From NCBI RefSeq assembly GCF_014352875.1, contig NZ_CP060695.1, forward strand, positions 1,333,501-1,397,500: a stretch of 64,000 bases of DNA. The letters run 5' to 3'. This document shows, piece by piece, positions 46,301 through 58,183 of the stretch. Position 1 is the stretch's first letter, and each line of letters opens with the position of its first letter. Under the pieces are notes generated by a model. The model did not search any database. It worked only from the letters and a program-made list of their open reading frames with translations, and was not told where the DNA came from. This stretch comes from Polaribacter pectinis (GTDB lineage: Bacteria > Bacteroidota > Bacteroidia > Flavobacteriales > Flavobacteriaceae). The position numbers and the translations under genes were made by a program.

Positions 46301-49300
46301 TTGTGTTGGAGCAGATAAAATTTTAGATTGGGGTGATACAGATGAATTTGGTGGAAATACCACTACAGAAGATCCAACTACTTTAAACGGAGGTACAACT
46401 ACAGAAAGTAAAGTAGACATTACCTTATCAAGAACAACTAATGTTGGTAGTGATAGTAATTATTTAATAGGTAACTCTGCTATTTCTAATACAACAGATT
46501 CATATATTCTAACGCAAAGAGCAGCTGTATCAGCAGAATCAAGACATATATTTACATTTAAAGCCCCAGTAAAGAATTTAGGTTTTACAATTTATGATAT
46601 AGATGAAGACAATGGTGCAGGTGGTACTTCTAAAGATAAAGTACAGATTATTATTACACAACAAGATGGAAGTACTTATGTTTTAGCTCCAGCAGATTAC
46701 GACTTAACCGGAACTTCTATTTCACTTACAGGCACAAATATATTTGAAAATGAAGCAGCAAGTGGAAATGATAATGAAGATTTAATAATTAGCTCTATAC
46801 CAGTTTACATTTCTAAATTACAGATTGTATATACAAATACTGGTACAGGTTCTATATCTGCAAATCAAAGTTTAGCTATTGGAGACTTTACTTACTGCTC
46901 TCCATTAGATTCAGACAATGATGGTGTTTTCGATTTTTTAGATTTAGATTCAGATAACGATGGAATTCCAGACAATATAGAAGCTCAAACAACTAAAGAT
47001 TATATACCGCCAACTGGTAGCTTCAGTATTACCGGTATAGATTTAGCATATGGTTCTGGTTTTACACCCGTAAATACAGATAGTGACCATCCAACAGATT
47101 CAGACTTAATACCAGATTATTTAGATTTAGATTCAGATGGAGACCTAACCAACGATATAGATGAAGGTATTATTAATGAAGCACTACCTGCAAATTCTGG
47201 AGGAATGTTCACAGGCACCGTTGGCACAAACGGTTTGCTAGACGCTCTAGAAGATGCCGATACAGATCAAGGTTATTCAGATGTTAATGGTATACATGTC
47301 AACCCAAAAACTGATGGCTTTTTAGATGATGCTTCAGATAGTGATGTATTAATTGGTGGAGATTTAGATTATAGAGATACAGTTATTGGGGTAGATACAG
47401 ACAATGATGGTTTTGCTAACGATGCAGATATAGATGATGATGATGATGGAATCCCAGATATTAATGAAAGTGGTGGATTTGATCCAGATGGAGATGAAGA
47501 TGGTGATGGAACTTTAAATTATTTAGATATTTCTGATGATGATGGAGATGATGGAGGATCTAATTACACGGATGCAGATGGAAACGGAATTCCAGATGTG
47601 TACGATTTCGATGGAGATGGTGTTCCAAATCATTTAGATATAGATGCAGATAATGATGGAATTCCAGACAATGTAGAAGCCCAAACTACAACTGGTTATA
47701 TAGCTCCAGCAACAGTGGGAGACACAGATGCAGATAACGATGGTTTAAATGATGCTTATGATACAGATAGTGGTGGAACAAGTTTGGCCATTCCAAATAA
47801 TCATGACACACTAGACAATCCAGATTATTTAGACACAGATTCAGACAATGACGGAACTTTTGACATTGCAGAAAATCAGGTTTCTAACGGTACAGATGTT
47901 CCTTTAGACGCAAACACAGGAACCTCAACAGACGGAACCCCAGATGGAATTATAGATCCAGCCAACTTTATAGATACAGATGGAGATGGTTTAGCAGACG
48001 TTTTTGAAGGTTTAGATAATAACGATGGTTATGATGTAAATGATGAAATTGATACTCCTGCTTCAGATTTACCTGATGAAGATTCAGATGTAAATACAAC
48101 TGGTAATGTAGATTTTAGAGATGACACAACTGGTGTTGTACCTGTAGGTGTTGCAGGAAATATATTATGGTTAAGAGCAGATAAAGACGTTACAGAAGTT
48201 TCTGATGAAGTTACCTCTTGGATAGATCAAACTGCAAGTGAATTCGATGCAACTTCTCCTTCAGGTACAGCTCCTGATAAATTAGATATTGGCTTAAACT
48301 TTAATCCTGTCATAGATTTTGATAGTGCTAACGAAGAAGATTTAGATATAGCTAGTGGTATTTTAGGCTCTGGCAGTTACAATAATTTATGGTCTTATGT
48401 AGTGGTAAATCCTAATACAGCAGTAAATTCTTTCGTTTTTGTTGAAAATATGGATTCTGGTAATTTTCATGTAAAAACTCCCAGTGACGGAGTATCTTCA
48501 ATTAGGCAACGTTATGGTGGACCCAATGGATCTAATACTCCTTTTGAAAGTACTCCAACAAACTATTTAAACAATTATTCTATTTATACTTTTGGATCCA
48601 CTACAACTCCATTGTCTTCTCCAACTGGAGATATTCAAGCAAATCATCAATTAGGTCGTGTTTTAAATAGCTCTAGTGCAGGCAATAGCACAAATGTAGT
48701 TACTCGTTTAGGAAATAACGACAATATGGCTATTGGAAGTAATCCTGGAGGTAGTAATAGATTCTGGAATGGCCAAATTGCAGAAATCATGATTTTTAAT
48801 GAAACTCCTACCGCTCTTAAACAACAGCAAGTAGAAGCCTATTTAGCAATAAAATACGGTTTTACATTAAGTACTACAGAATATGTAGCTGCTTCACTAA
48901 TTACAGAAGGAGACTATTTTTTAGCAGACCAATCTACCAAAGTTTGGGATTATACTGCCAATAGTGCCTACCATAACAATGTTATTGGTATAGGTAGAGA
49001 TGATGCAATGGCGTTAACTCAATACCAATCTAAATCTACTAACCCTGCTTACAATGCTGGCAGCAATCCTTTAGGTCCAATTATCACTATAGGTTTAACA
49101 ACCATTGCAGATTCCAATGAAAACAACGTTAATTTTGGAACTGGTTTTTCAGGCAATAAAGATTTTTTAGTGGTTGGTCATGATACAGGAGTAATAAATA
49201 CAACCACTGAAACAGAGTTAATTTGTGCTCCAGAGAAAACAATTGGTAGAAAATGGAAAATAGTAGAAAACGGTTCTGTTGGCTCTGTTCAAATTGCAGC

Positions 49301-51788
49301 TAACAAAGCGGCAATTGATGGTGCTTTATCTACTCCATTTACAATAAAAGTTTTAAAAGTAGCAGATGATGCAGCTTTTACAACAAATATTAACTATGTT
49401 CCATTAACAGATACTACTATAAATTCAGAAAATGTATATGAAGCAAACTTTGACTTTAACGGTACAAAATACTTTACATATTCAGAAATTAATGGAATAT
49501 TCTGGAACGGAGATGACAGTGCTTGGTATGGTGGTAATAGTGGAGCAGTAACAGGTGGTCCAAGTACAAATGCTGCAGATGTAAATAAAGTAATGATAAT
49601 AGATTCTCAAAGCACACTTACGCACGCAACTCTTACAGAAAGTGTAGAAGTCGAATGTGTATGGGTTAAAGAAAATTCTAAATTAATGGTACAAGAAGAT
49701 TACTATTTAGAATTTGATGAAGAATTTATTTTAGATGGAGAAATTAGATTAATTGGTGATGCTCAACTAGTTCAAACACATACAGGTTTGTCTAATGTAC
49801 AAGGTACTGGAAAGTTATTTAGAGATCAAGCTGCTAAAGTACCCAGTATTTACAGATATCATTATTGGTCTTCTCCAGTAAGAGAGTTAAATTTAGACTC
49901 TTTTAGAGTTGGTCAAGTCATGAAAGATGGTAGTGCCCCAACTTCATCAACCTCATCCATTGTAGATATCAATTGGGTTTCTGGTTTCGATGGAGCAGAT
50001 GGAACTCCTATATCAATTGCTCCTTATTGGATATATACTTATTTAAACGGAACAACTCAAGGAGATTATGTCCATCAATATCAAACAGGAGTTTTAGAAA
50101 GAGGTCAAGGATACACAATGAAAAGTACTGGTCAAAATCCACAGAACTTTACTTTTGTTGGAACTCCTAATGACGGTTCTATAACGTTTAACATAAGCGC
50201 AGGAGCAACTAGCTTGTTAGGGAACCCATACCCTAGTGCTTTAGATATTACAGATTTTATAAACACAAATATTAATGCTATAGACGGTACTTTATACTTT
50301 TGGGAACATACAGGAGAAGATAATGTAGTGCCATCGGGCACAGAAGGTCATAATTTAACGGGTTACCAAGGAGGATATTCTCAAAGAAATATTTCTATGG
50401 GTATTGCAGCAAATAGCGTTACTACTCCTGCACCTTTAGTTTTTGATTGGGAAACAGCTACAGATAATGGTAGTAATATTACACAAACAGTAGAAGGAAT
50501 AACAGCAACAGTTCAAATATCATCAGGTTCTATAGGCCTAGAAGATATTAGCGAACCTGCAGACCCAACAGACAACGCTGTTATTAATGAAACTGGTGAA
50601 AGTACATTTACAATGACTGTTAGTTTCAGTAAAAAAGTAGATATACAAAGTATAGAAATTTATAATGATGTTTTAGGTACAGACCCACAAAATGTAACTA
50701 TAACGCCTAATACTGGAGAACCTAGCGCTACAGTTGTGTTAACAAATACTCCATCAGTAATAGTAGATGAAACAGTTTCTGTAGAATGGGTTGATGCAAC
50801 AGCATTTACAATTTCGAGTGATGAACCTTTTGACCTAGGTTTAAATGACATAAAGTTTACAGAAGGAAACTTACCTAGTTTAGGTGATGGAGTCTACCAC
50901 CCACCAACGAGGTATATGGCTGTTGCACAAGGATTCTTTGTTTCGTCTTCTTTAACAGGTGGTGAGATTAGGTTTGAAAACTCACAAAGAAATTACAAGG
51001 ATGATGATTATGGAACAAACGGTGATAATGGTGGTACCTATTTCTTTAGAGGAGAAAGCGATAATAATGAAAGTGAAGATCCTTTAGATCTTTTACCTAT
51101 CTTAAAATTAGGTTTTAATTACGTAGGTGCCAATCAAGTTAAATTACATAGACAAATAGGTATTTCATTCAGAAAAACAAATACATTTGAATATGATAAT
51201 GGATATGATAGTGAAATTTATGATGTTGGTGCAACTGATTTCTACTGGAGCTTCCCAGAATATTCAGATAAAAAATTAATTATTGCTGGAGTATCTGAAA
51301 TTAATAATGAATTAGAAGTTCCATTATCAGTTACTATAGATACAGATGAACCTATTTTTATACAAATAGATGATATTAAAAATATATCTAGAACCGTATA
51401 TTTATTAGATAAGCTTACAAATACTTATTATACACTTTCCAAGGATAATTTATTAGAATTAAATTTAGAAAGAGGAGAATATTTAGATCGTTTTTATTTA
51501 ACTTTTAATACAGATAGCACATTAAATACAGAAGCCCCTATTTTAGATACAAGCCTTGCAGTATTTATGGATAACAAAGCAAACGAAATAGTAATTAATA
51601 ATTTAGATGGATTACAAATAAATAAAGTTGAGTTATTCAATATTTTAGGGCAAAAAGTAAAAGAATGGAAAAATATAGAGAACAAACCACAAAATAGGTT
51701 AAAAGTAAATAAATTATCAGCAACTCTCTATATCATAAAATTACAAACAGAAAAAGGAAAACTTACTCGAAAAATTTTAGTAGACTAG
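43311..51788 (+). CDS. Giant T9SS-secreted protein with thrombospondin type 3 repeats (2825 aa), probable adhesin or matrix protein
   Basis: A 2825-residue secreted surface protein of unknown exact function. The start at 43311 gives a signal peptide ending NQVNAQ near residue 41; the TTG at 43242 lies inside the promoter. Regions: N-terminal domain (about 42-235); long Asp-rich thrombospondin type 3 region (about 236-1610) of D.DGDGIPD and D.DNDGI.D units that bind calcium, interrupted by two beta-sandwich-like insertions (near 490-625 and 1000-1200); a LamG-like domain of DUF8202 type (about 1615-1870, starting [12 protein letters not shown]); a C-terminal module shared with the next gene (about 2100-2740), itself interrupted by a 150-residue insertion; and a type A T9SS sorting domain ending RKILVD. 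No enzymatic motif is visible. A tandem promoter precedes it and a strong terminator follows. Confidence 0.85.
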   Translation: MQKNILTIFNFWGAQYSKIKNLFFLSLLLSLAINNQVNAQTIPSTGSSATTCGDCTPTGWIDFLGTPDISTRNVAGGQGTLGSEATWFAAPLPLPPTGDLTWITMKDLGGSGTEESVQTTMGGIISGKVYRLTLYTMGAISNADGGTGDDEYYGGTYKTKFDYRVGVNPRQVVSGVTQDVWGKTFFYFIGDPDGSGNMTLGVFPGEYSSYAGIGTTSPENLLVEPLHLAVELNSLEELDSDGDGIADSVDIDDDNDGILDTDELTVGVTTYDPLGDEDGDLLPNYLDIRDDGTGDASTTDYNDINGDGIPDVYDFDGDGIPNHLDLDADNDGIPDIIEGQPTATYVTPTGVVGANGLDSAFESDDTLGATSYTITNTDSGADTIPDYLDLDSDNDGTSDEIEANSFLTYEVGENGLDNAYDNGDDYADTNGSFDNTQTDNFPNTSAVDDPDDVNWRDTDTNSGKDTDGDGILDDTDIDDDNDGIPDVNECATSNTAASNASGTQNETSITNSGFATDATDNTYAVLNDVGDSLVIDLNSDSDVADNTLIFIESSITGDNTHTMRIEQSADNITFSNQKIFTWTAINTDENKQYRLDGVARYIRIRLEIDNGGTLQIDNVSFDGFSITCDTDGDGIPNELDLDSDNDGIPDNIEAQTTADYVNPSGVDTNLDGLDDAYDPFCALPGDCSGVIGVDLSTPNNHDGADVADYLDTDSDNDGTPDRIEANLSISGVFGANGLDANYDNGDNYTDVNGNFDTTPFDDFPNTNAGDVPNDVDWRDITTEYIDNDNDGIPDATDLDDDNDGILDTEEDANLDTDDDPATDPTDTDGDGIPNYLDLDSDNDGIPDNIEAQTTAGYVTPDGVYDVNGVDTAYTGGLTPVDTDSDTSLDYLELDSDNDGILDNTEAGVTLTGVYGTNGLDNAYDNGDNYTDVNGSFDDSQTDNFPDEDNDVFSGGDVDYRDDTFTIDTDNDGVNDEIDLDDDNDGILDSVEQGIDGDCVGADKILDWGDTDEFGGNTTTEDPTTLNGGTTTESKVDITLSRTTNVGSDSNYLIGNSAISNTTDSYILTQRAAVSAESRHIFTFKAPVKNLGFTIYDIDEDNGAGGTSKDKVQIIITQQDGSTYVLAPADYDLTGTSISLTGTNIFENEAASGNDNEDLIISSIPVYISKLQIVYTNTGTGSISANQSLAIGDFTYCSPLDSDNDGVFDFLDLDSDNDGIPDNIEAQTTKDYIPPTGSFSITGIDLAYGSGFTPVNTDSDHPTDSDLIPDYLDLDSDGDLTNDIDEGIINEALPANSGGMFTGTVGTNGLLDALEDADTDQGYSDVNGIHVNPKTDGFLDDASDSDVLIGGDLDYRDTVIGVDTDNDGFANDADIDDDDDGIPDINESGGFDPDGDEDGDGTLNYLDISDDDGDDGGSNYTDADGNGIPDVYDFDGDGVPNHLDIDADNDGIPDNVEAQTTTGYIAPATVGDTDADNDGLNDAYDTDSGGTSLAIPNNHDTLDNPDYLDTDSDNDGTFDIAENQVSNGTDVPLDANTGTSTDGTPDGIIDPANFIDTDGDGLADVFEGLDNNDGYDVNDEIDTPASDLPDEDSDVNTTGNVDFRDDTTGVVPVGVAGNILWLRADKDVTEVSDEVTSWIDQTASEFDATSPSGTAPDKLDIGLNFNPVIDFDSANEEDLDIASGILGSGSYNNLWSYVVVNPNTAVNSFVFVENMDSGNFHVKTPSDGVSSIRQRYGGPNGSNTPFESTPTNYLNNYSIYTFGSTTTPLSSPTGDIQANHQLGRVLNSSSAGNSTNVVTRLGNNDNMAIGSNPGGSNRFWNGQIAEIMIFNETPTALKQQQVEAYLAIKYGFTLSTTEYVAASLITEGDYFLADQSTKVWDYTANSAYHNNVIGIGRDDAMALTQYQSKSTNPAYNAGSNPLGPIITIGLTTIADSNENNVNFGTGFSGNKDFLVVGHDTGVINTTTETELICAPEKTIGRKWKIVENGSVGSVQIAANKAAIDGALSTPFTIKVLKVADDAAFTTNINYVPLTDTTINSENVYEANFDFNGTKYFTYSEINGIFWNGDDSAWYGGNSGAVTGGPSTNAADVNKVMIIDSQSTLTHATLTESVEVECVWVKENSKLMVQEDYYLEFDEEFILDGEIRLIGDAQLVQTHTGLSNVQGTGKLFRDQAAKVPSIYRYHYWSSPVRELNLDSFRVGQVMKDGSAPTSSTSSIVDINWVSGFDGADGTPISIAPYWIYTYLNGTTQGDYVHQYQTGVLERGQGYTMKSTGQNPQNFTFVGTPNDGSITFNISAGATSLLGNPYPSALDITDFINTNINAIDGTLYFWEHTGEDNVVPSGTEGHNLTGYQGGYSQRNISMGIAANSVTTPAPLVFDWETATDNGSNITQTVEGITATVQISSGSIGLEDISEPADPTDNAVINETGESTFTMTVSFSKKVDIQSIEIYNDVLGTDPQNVTITPNTGEPSATVVLTNTPSVIVDETVSVEWVDATAFTISSDEPFDLGLNDIKFTEGNLPSLGDGVYHPPTRYMAVAQGFFVSSSLTGGEIRFENSQRNYKDDDYGTNGDNGGTYFFRGESDNNESEDPLDLLPILKLGFNYVGANQVKLHRQIGISFRKTNTFEYDNGYDSEIYDVGATDFYWSFPEYSDKKLIIAGVSEINNELEVPLSVTIDTDEPIFIQIDDIKNISRTVYLLDKLTNTYYTLSKDNLLELNLERGEYLDRFYLTFNTDSTLNTEAPILDTSLAVFMDNKANEIVINNLDGLQINKVELFNILGQKVKEWKNIENKPQNRLKVNKLSATLYIIKLQTEKGKLTRKILVD
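44020..48140 (+). repeat. Asp-rich thrombospondin type 3 repeat region
   Basis: About 4 kb of imperfect DNA repeats coding for calcium-binding units. A longer unit coding for [14 protein letters not shown] recurs near 45240, 45837 and 46957 with variants near 44295 and 47650, and once in the next gene near 54084. It could promote recombination between copies and between the two genes. Confidence 0.8.
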
Positions 51789-51811
51789 TTTTTATATTTC
51801 TTTAAATTCAT

Positions 51812-51842
51812 AAAAAAGAGCAGATTAATTCTGCTCTTTTTT
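51812..51842. terminator. Bidirectional-looking intrinsic terminator
   Basis: Perfect 13-base arms AAAAAAGAGCAGA (51812-51824) and TCTGCTCTTTTTT (51830-51842) with a 5-base loop, 24 bases after the stop of the 2825-aa gene. The A-run and T-run make it an efficient-looking terminator and separate the two giant genes into different transcripts. Confidence 0.85.
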
Positions 51843-51939
51843 ATGTTTAAAAAAAAAGATGTTATTCATTTTATCTTAAGTTTAAAAATAAATTAATATA
51901 TTAGCCACTATATTATTAGACTTTATTGTTTTTTAATAA

Positions 51940-51957
51940 CCCCTAAATTATTACTTT
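51940..51957 (+). promoter_or_regulatory. CCCCTAAAT leader motif before the 1617-aa gene
   Basis: CCCCTAAATTA begins 18 bases before the ATG. A matching CCCCTAAAATTA lies 20 bases before the PID-CTERM-like gene at 56874. Upstream, TATATTAG (51897-51904) is a seven-of-eight match to the -7 pattern. A function, such as a translation enhancer in a system without Shine-Dalgarno sites, is speculative. Confidence 0.35.
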
Positions 51958-54900
51958 ATGACCCCTAAATCTAAAAGTAAATGGTTGTTGTTACCATTTA
52001 TAATGCTATTTATTAATTTAAATAGTTCAGCACAAACGTATAATATTAATGATGCTTCTGTTAATGGTAATACCATTACAACAAACACAGGTACTTTTTA
52101 TGATTCTGGTGGTTCTGCTGGAAATTATGGAGATAGTGAAAATACCTCAACAACTTTTAAATCTGCAAACGGTAACCCTATTCAATTAGATTTTACAAAT
52201 GTTTCAATAGAGCCAAATGGAGCTGGTTGTTATGATTCTCTTACAGTTTATGATGGTACTAGTACAAGCGCAACAAGTTTAGGAACTTTTTGTGGTTCTT
52301 CTAATTTTACTGTTGTTTCAACAAATACAGATAATGCGCTACATTTTGTTTTCTCTTCAGATGGATCTGTAACCGAAAGTGGTTGGGAAGCAACAATATC
52401 TACTACAACTGCTTCTAATCCAATAAATACTTTAGGCTATAGTTTCGAAAATACTTTAGATGGCTGGACAAATGCTGGTGGTGATCAATTTGATTGGACA
52501 AACAGAGAAAACAATACACCATCAAGCGGAACAGGTCCACAAAGCGGAGCGCAAGAAGGTATATGGTTTATGTACATAGAAACTTCTGGAGGAGCTACTA
52601 ATGATAATGCATACTTTCAGAAAGAATTTGACTTTACAGGAGAAATAAATGCGCAATTATCATTTTACTACCATATGTATTCTCAAACTTCCAATTCAAA
52701 TATGGGAACACTTAATGTGTTAATTAGTAATAACAACGGAAGTAGTTATACAAACGTTTTTACAAGAACAGGCAATCAAGGTAATGGTTGGTTAAACCAA
52801 ACAATAGATTTAAGTGCCTACGATGGACAAACTATAATTATTCGTTTCGAAGGTGTAAGAAATACAAGTTGGCAATCTGATGTTTCTATAGATAATGTAG
52901 TTATAACATCAGAAACTGGATCTTCAACACCAAAAATAGACATTACAATTACTGCAGATCCTAAAACTAAAGAATTTGGAGATACAGATCCTGCCCTAAC
53001 ATACACAATAACTTCTGGTAGTTTAGAAAGTGGAGATACTTTAGTTGGTAATATATCTAGGTCGCCAGGAGAAGTTGTTGGAAACTATACTATAAATCAG
53101 GGTAGTTTATTAAATACAAATAATCCTAAATATAACATCACATATGTTTCTGCAATTTTTTCTATCACATCTAAAGATACAGATGGAGATTCTTATGCAG
53201 ATGATATAGATATTGACATGGATAATGATGGAATATTAAATATTGATGAAAGTTGTGTAAAACCAGGGGCAGCAGCACCAGAAAGTGATCAAATAAAATA
53301 CTCTTATGAGAATTTCGATGTTTATGCTATTGGAGGTAACACAAATAATGGTTTAGGTTATCAAGAATCTGGTTTTCAAGAAGCTGCTTATTCTAAAGGA
53401 TTAGATTTAACTGTTCTAAATGGTAGTAATGATTTTAATTTACCAAATACAGTTACAGATGGAAGTGCAGGAACAACAACCGGTACATTTTCTAATGGAA
53501 ATTTATCATATGTTACTACTGCTGTAAACACAGCTGTTCGTAGAAATCAATTTAGAAGAACAACTGGTGCCTCATTTAGGTCTGGAAATTCTGGTGATGC
53601 CATCTATGTAAAACCATCCATTAATTTAGCTGTTGGTGAAGATTATACTATAAATATAGACTTTACACAAGCTGTACATGCTTTTAGCTTCGATTTAATA
53701 GACATCCTAGACACTACTCAAGATCCCGTGGACTTATTACTTAGATATGAAGTTTATGCAGATTCAAAACTAATTGCATATTTTGAAAGTGGTTTTATTG
53801 GTGATGATGCTACTGCAACTGTTAATATTTTTGATGCAGATGACATTAGTAGAGGAACCATGATTGTGGGGCAAAATACAGAGTCTACAATTGGTTTTCT
53901 GTCAAACACAACAATTAGTAAGGTTTCTATCGTTCATAAAGTACTTAATGGAACTGTTGCAGGGTCTTATGTAGATTTACATGGTATGGATAATTTTGTT
54001 TGGAGTACAAACAGTATCTCTTGTTTTGCAAATAGTTTAGATGTAGATGGAGATGGAATACCAAATGAAAGAGATTTAGATTCAGACAACGACGGAATTC
54101 CAGATAATATAGAAGCACAAACAACCATAGAATATATTGCGCCTAATTATTCATATAATACAAACGGTTTAGACACAGCATATATAGGCGGATTAACCGT
54201 AGTAAATACAGATGGAAATGGTAATGCAGATTTTACAAATTTAGATTCAGATGGTGATTTCATTTTTGACACTGTAGAAGCTGGTTTATCAATAGATACA
54301 GATGGTGATGGTAAAACTAACGGCAGTGTAGGAGAAAATGGTTTAGACAACAGCATTTATCCTGCAGATGATTATAGCGATGTAAATGCAAATATGGATA
54401 TCCCTACAAGTTTACCCGATTCAGATAATGATGCGCTAACAATAGGTGATGTAGATTACAGAGACATTCATCCATCTGGAACTCCATTAATTACGCAAAT
54501 TCATCAAACTAGTTCTAACAAAATTATTGAAATTACCAATATTCATCCTACAAATTCAATTTTAGCCAATAGTATTAAATTTTCTCTATTTAAAAATAAA
54601 ACAGGAGACCAAACAAATATTACACCGGATGAAATTTATACAATCCCAACAGATTTAAATCCAGGAGAAACTATTTTAGTTTCTAATACCAATATTATAG
54701 ACATAGCAGATAGTAATGATATTTTGTTGCTTACGCACCCAAATGGTATTGCAACTGGAATAACCGCTTGGAAAAACAGATACGACACCACAAGTAATAT
54801 AAATAATAATACTTCTTATGTTAGAAGTGATGAAATCTCTTCAACAAACAAAAATTTTACAACAACAGAATGGATTGCTTTTGTAGATGACGCTTTAGAT

Positions 54901-56811
54901 CCTTATAGAGATGCTGGTTCTGGTGGACCAGAAAGACATCCTCATGATCCTTTATTATCAGAAATTACAAATGCAAATGCAGAATCTAATATGTTATTAG
55001 GAAAACATAGAATTAATCCTACTAATAGATCTGGTGGATCTTGGAGTAATGGCTTTCCAGATAGAACAAGAAGAGTTGTTATTGCTGAAAACTATAGTTC
55101 ATCACAAAAATTAAGCGCAAAAAAATTAACAATTAATTCTGGAAACAAATTAACCATTACAGACAACCTTTTAGTTGTTTCCGAAGATATTATTTTAACA
55201 GATGTAACAAGTGAAATTCGTTTATCTGGCACATCACAATTAATTCAAAGTCACACTGCAACAAGTAAAAGTGGTGGTAGTGGTAAACTATTTATAGACC
55301 AAAATTCTACTTTAGCAAGTACATACAGATACAATTATATGAGTTCTCCTGTTGGAGGAACAAGTTATACATTAGGTGATGTTTTAAAAGATGGTTCAGA
55401 TCCAACATCTGCCACTTCTACTCCATTAGATATTGAATTTGTTGGAGGCTATAATGGAGATACTACATCTCCAATAAAAATTGCAGAATATTGGCTTTTC
55501 ACATATGCAAGCGCAGACGGAAGCTACTCTAATTGGGTACAGAAAAAAAGTACTGGTTCTATACCTGTAACTGATGGTTACTCAATTAAAGGACCAGGAC
55601 AAGCACAAAACTATACATTTGTTGGAACACCAAATGATGGAAACTTAACAACTTCTATAGGGCCAAATGAATCGTATTTAGTAGGTAATCCATATCCTTC
55701 TGCTATAAGTACAAAAAAATTTATTGAAGATAATAGTAGCGCTATAGATGGTACATTATATTTCTGGCAACATGCAGGAGAAGAAGATATTGCTAGTTCT
55801 AATATAGCTGGTCATAGTTATAGCGGTTATATTGGTGGTTATTCTACAAGAAATATTGCTATGGGTTTAGCTGCAAATCAAGTAAGTTCTAACGATAACA
55901 GTAATGACAACACTCCTTCTTTAGGATCTGGAACTTATACAACACCAGAAAATTATATTGCAATAGCCCAAGGTTTTTTTATAAGCGGAGATGCAGATGG
56001 AGGAGATGTTGTGTTTAATAATAGTCAGAGAGAATTTATAACAGAAGGGTCTGAATCTATATTCTTTAGATCTAATAATGATGAAGATGATGAATACACC
56101 AGACCTAGATTACCTGTTATAAAACTAGGAATGGATTATACAACTGTAGAAAACAGAAAAACACACAGACAAATTGGTATTTCTTTTAACCCAAATAATT
56201 CTTTTGCTTATGATGTTGGTTATGACAGTTATATGTACGATTTATCTGATTCTGATATTTACTGGAGATTTCAAGGAGATGAAGACAGTAAATACATTAT
56301 TGCTGGAGTTCATGAAATTACTCCACAATTAAGAGTTCCTCTAGAAATTATTTTAGCTAAAGATGATGAAATTACAATTCAAATAGATGAGTGGAATTTA
56401 AGAGATCAAAGAGTATTTTTATATGACAATCATACAGGAATATATTATCCTCTAAAAAACAACAAGGCTGTTTTAAATTTAGAAAAAGGAACTTATGAAA
56501 ACAGGTTTTTTATAACTTTTTCTGAAAAACAAGAAGCATTATCTACCACAGATGATAATTATTTAGCAAATAACATTTCTATCTTTTATAACAAAAAAGA
56601 GAACGCAATAAACATAAATCCTACAAACAATATCAATTTAGTAAATGCTGAATTATATTCTATTCTAGGTAAAAAAATCTACTCTTGGAAATTTTCAGAA
56701 AATGAAAATCAGAATAAAAAGCTAAAAATAAACTCTCTTTCTAAAACTGTATATATTTTAAAGATTGATACAGACAAAGGAAAAATATCAAAAAAAATAA
56801 TTATAAATTAA
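51958..56811 (+). CDS. T9SS-secreted CUB/MAM/MBG/thrombospondin type 3 protein (1617 aa)
   Basis: A 1617-residue secreted multi-domain protein, probably involved in adhesion or polymer binding. The signal peptide ends SSAQ (residue 25). In order: CUB domain (about 28-150, with [11 protein letters not shown] and [13 protein letters not shown]); MAM-like jelly roll (about 158-320); MBG-type Ig domain (about 325-402, [17 protein letters not shown]); short thrombospondin type 3 patch (403-425); a beta-sandwich insertion (about 430-690); more type 3 repeats (695-835); a lamin-tail-like domain (about 840-980); the C-terminal module paralogous to that of the 2825-aa protein (about 1040-1540); and a type A T9SS sorting domain ending KIIIN. 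No enzymatic site is seen. It is followed 62 bases later by a PID-CTERM-like small gene, likely on the same transcript. Confidence 0.85.
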   Translation: MTPKSKSKWLLLPFIMLFINLNSSAQTYNINDASVNGNTITTNTGTFYDSGGSAGNYGDSENTSTTFKSANGNPIQLDFTNVSIEPNGAGCYDSLTVYDGTSTSATSLGTFCGSSNFTVVSTNTDNALHFVFSSDGSVTESGWEATISTTTASNPINTLGYSFENTLDGWTNAGGDQFDWTNRENNTPSSGTGPQSGAQEGIWFMYIETSGGATNDNAYFQKEFDFTGEINAQLSFYYHMYSQTSNSNMGTLNVLISNNNGSSYTNVFTRTGNQGNGWLNQTIDLSAYDGQTIIIRFEGVRNTSWQSDVSIDNVVITSETGSSTPKIDITITADPKTKEFGDTDPALTYTITSGSLESGDTLVGNISRSPGEVVGNYTINQGSLLNTNNPKYNITYVSAIFSITSKDTDGDSYADDIDIDMDNDGILNIDESCVKPGAAAPESDQIKYSYENFDVYAIGGNTNNGLGYQESGFQEAAYSKGLDLTVLNGSNDFNLPNTVTDGSAGTTTGTFSNGNLSYVTTAVNTAVRRNQFRRTTGASFRSGNSGDAIYVKPSINLAVGEDYTINIDFTQAVHAFSFDLIDILDTTQDPVDLLLRYEVYADSKLIAYFESGFIGDDATATVNIFDADDISRGTMIVGQNTESTIGFLSNTTISKVSIVHKVLNGTVAGSYVDLHGMDNFVWSTNSISCFANSLDVDGDGIPNERDLDSDNDGIPDNIEAQTTIEYIAPNYSYNTNGLDTAYIGGLTVVNTDGNGNADFTNLDSDGDFIFDTVEAGLSIDTDGDGKTNGSVGENGLDNSIYPADDYSDVNANMDIPTSLPDSDNDALTIGDVDYRDIHPSGTPLITQIHQTSSNKIIEITNIHPTNSILANSIKFSLFKNKTGDQTNITPDEIYTIPTDLNPGETILVSNTNIIDIADSNDILLLTHPNGIATGITAWKNRYDTTSNINNNTSYVRSDEISSTNKNFTTTEWIAFVDDALDPYRDAGSGGPERHPHDPLLSEITNANAESNMLLGKHRINPTNRSGGSWSNGFPDRTRRVVIAENYSSSQKLSAKKLTINSGNKLTITDNLLVVSEDIILTDVTSEIRLSGTSQLIQSHTATSKSGGSGKLFIDQNSTLASTYRYNYMSSPVGGTSYTLGDVLKDGSDPTSATSTPLDIEFVGGYNGDTTSPIKIAEYWLFTYASADGSYSNWVQKKSTGSIPVTDGYSIKGPGQAQNYTFVGTPNDGNLTTSIGPNESYLVGNPYPSAISTKKFIEDNSSAIDGTLYFWQHAGEEDIASSNIAGHSYSGYIGGYSTRNIAMGLAANQVSSNDNSNDNTPSLGSGTYTTPENYIAIAQGFFISGDADGGDVVFNNSQREFITEGSESIFFRSNNDEDDEYTRPRLPVIKLGMDYTTVENRKTHRQIGISFNPNNSFAYDVGYDSYMYDLSDSDIYWRFQGDEDSKYIIAGVHEITPQLRVPLEIILAKDDEITIQIDEWNLRDQRVFLYDNHTGIYYPLKNNKAVLNLEKGTYENRFFITFSEKQEALSTTDDNYLANNISIFYNKKENAININPTNNINLVNAELYSILGKKIYSWKFSENENQNKKLKINSLSKTVYILKIDTDKGKISKKIIIN

Positions 56812-56853
56812 TATAGAAACTTAAAATAGTATTTTTTAAACCTTTTTAATTAT

Positions 56854-56873
56854 CCCCTAAAATTAAAAATTAA
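56854..56873 (+). promoter_or_regulatory. CCCCTAAAATTA leader motif before the small PID-CTERM-like gene
   Basis: Second copy of the motif described at 51940, here 20 bases before the ATG at 56874. The intervening bases are A/T only. Confidence 0.35.
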
Positions 56874-57035
56874 ATGATTGCTTTTCAAAACGTACCCCCA
56901 CCTACGCCACCACCAGATCCAGTAGGTTTACCAATAGATTCTGGTCTTGTATTTCTAATGCTTCTTGCTGTATTATACGGAAGCTATTTTATCTTAAAAA
57001 CACAAAAACACGCTAAAAATTTAAAGTTAGAGTAA
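56874..57035 (+). CDS. PID-CTERM-like small sorting-domain protein (53 aa)
   Basis: A 53-residue protein with the tripartite C-terminal signal I recall from flavobacterial PID-CTERM peptides: a Pro-rich stretch (VPPPTPPPDP), the motif GLPIDSGL, one hydrophobic helix (VFLMLLAVLYGSYFIL, about residues 26-41) and a basic tail (KTQKHAKNLK). Typical members begin with a signal peptide; this one does not, and an in-frame TAA directly before the ATG rules out a longer start. It could insert N-out by itself, or be a shortened relic whose MIAFQN start is the end of a lost signal peptide. It follows two giant T9SS genes and overlaps the convergent cysteine desulfurase gene by 9 bases. Function is unknown. 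Confidence 0.72.
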   Translation: MIAFQNVPPPTPPPDPVGLPIDSGLVFLMLLAVLYGSYFILKTQKHAKNLKLE

Positions 57036-58163
57036 ATGTTTACGAAGTTCAGATATGGTAATATCTAGCGCTTCTTTTGTAGTATATTTAGAAAAAGAAA
57101 AACGTACAGAAGTTTTATCTACTTCTGTACCTACCAATATTTCTGATAGTACGTGAGAACCTTTATTACTTCCACTTTGGCATGCAGAACCACCAGAAAC
57201 AGCTATTCCTGCTAAATCTAAACTGAATAATAACATGTTGTTTTGTATAGGAAAACGTGCGCTTAAAATTACATAACTGCTTTTATCTAAATCTGATGAA
57301 AGTCCGTTAAACACAATGTTTTCTGATATTTTTTTCAATTCAGAAATAAAATAAACCTTTAGGCTTTCTATATGATTTTTATCTTTTTGCAAATTAGAAA
57401 CAGCAATCTCTAGCGCTTTTTCCATACCTAAAATAGCGTGTACATTTTCGGTACTAGATCTTGCTCCTTTTTCTTGATCTCCACCATGTAACATTGGCAA
57501 AATTCCAAATCCTTTTTTAAAATAAGCAAAACCAACACCTTTTGGCCCATGAAATTTATGTGCACTTGCAACCATAAAATCCATTGGTGTTCTTTGTAAA
57601 TCTATTTTGTAATGCCCTATAGCTTGTACAGTATCAGAATGAAATAAAGCGCCATACTTTTTACACATTTTACAGATATCATCTGCAGGCAAAATGTTAC
57701 CAATTTCATTATTTATGTACATTAAACTCACTAAAGTAGTATCATCGGAATCTGATAATAATTCTTCTAAATGAATTAAATCTATAACCCCAAACTCATC
57801 TACATTTACATAATTCACATTAATATTATATGTCTTTTCTAAATAATTACAAGTATGTAAAACTGCATGATGTTCTATTTTAGACGTAATAATTGTTGTT
57901 ACTCCTAAATTTAAAACAGCATTATGTAAAATTAAATTATCTGCTTCTGTACCACCTGCAGTAAAAATAATTTCGGCAGCAGAAACATTAAGTTGTTTTG
58001 CAATATTTTTTCTTGCAGTTTCTACAGCAGATTTTGCTCTTCTACCAAATTGATGTGTAGAAGATGGATTTCCATAAGTATCTTGCATAGAAGTGTGCAT
58101 AACTTCTAATACTTGCGCATCCATTTTTGTAGTTGCTGCGTTGTCTAAATAGATAGATTTCAT
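57027..58163 (-). CDS. Cysteine desulfurase (NifS/IscS-like, class V aminotransferase fold)
   Basis: A 378-residue PLP enzyme that releases sulfur from cysteine to a protein persulfide for Fe-S clusters or tRNA thiolation. The N-terminus YLDNAATTKMD is characteristic. The PLP lysine lies in SAHKFHGPKGVGF (about residue 203), the upstream SDTVQAIGH stretch contacts the cofactor, and the mobile-loop catalytic Cys lies in SGGSACQSGS (about 329). Length and motifs are complete. It is the second gene after the Smr-domain gene (20 bases between). Its stop overlaps the end of the convergent PID-CTERM-like gene. Whether it serves general Fe-S assembly cannot be told; no IscU or SufE gene is next to it. 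Confidence 0.93.
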   Translation of the reverse strand: MKSIYLDNAATTKMDAQVLEVMHTSMQDTYGNPSSTHQFGRRAKSAVETARKNIAKQLNVSAAEIIFTAGGTEADNLILHNAVLNLGVTTIITSKIEHHAVLHTCNYLEKTYNINVNYVNVDEFGVIDLIHLEELLSDSDDTTLVSLMYINNEIGNILPADDICKMCKKYGALFHSDTVQAIGHYKIDLQRTPMDFMVASAHKFHGPKGVGFAYFKKGFGILPMLHGGDQEKGARSSTENVHAILGMEKALEIAVSNLQKDKNHIESLKVYFISELKKISENIVFNGLSSDLDKSSYVILSARFPIQNNMLLFSLDLAGIAVSGGSACQSGSNKGSHVLSEILVGTEVDKTSVRFSFSKYTTKEALDITISELRKHLL

Positions 58164-58183
58164 AAGGCAAAAATACGTTTAAT

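Noticed and set aside
44585..46420. Ser/Pro/Val-rich minus-strand frames (for example 44585-44794, 46184-46420)
   Set aside because: These are the antisense of the Asp-rich repeat region: GAT and GAC codons read in reverse give Ser, Ile and Val patterns. No start context or conservation is visible.
44020..48140. CRISPR-like or satellite array
   Set aside because: The repeats keep one reading frame, code for D.DGDGIPD-type units and vary at third codon positions, so they are protein repeats, not a CRISPR array.
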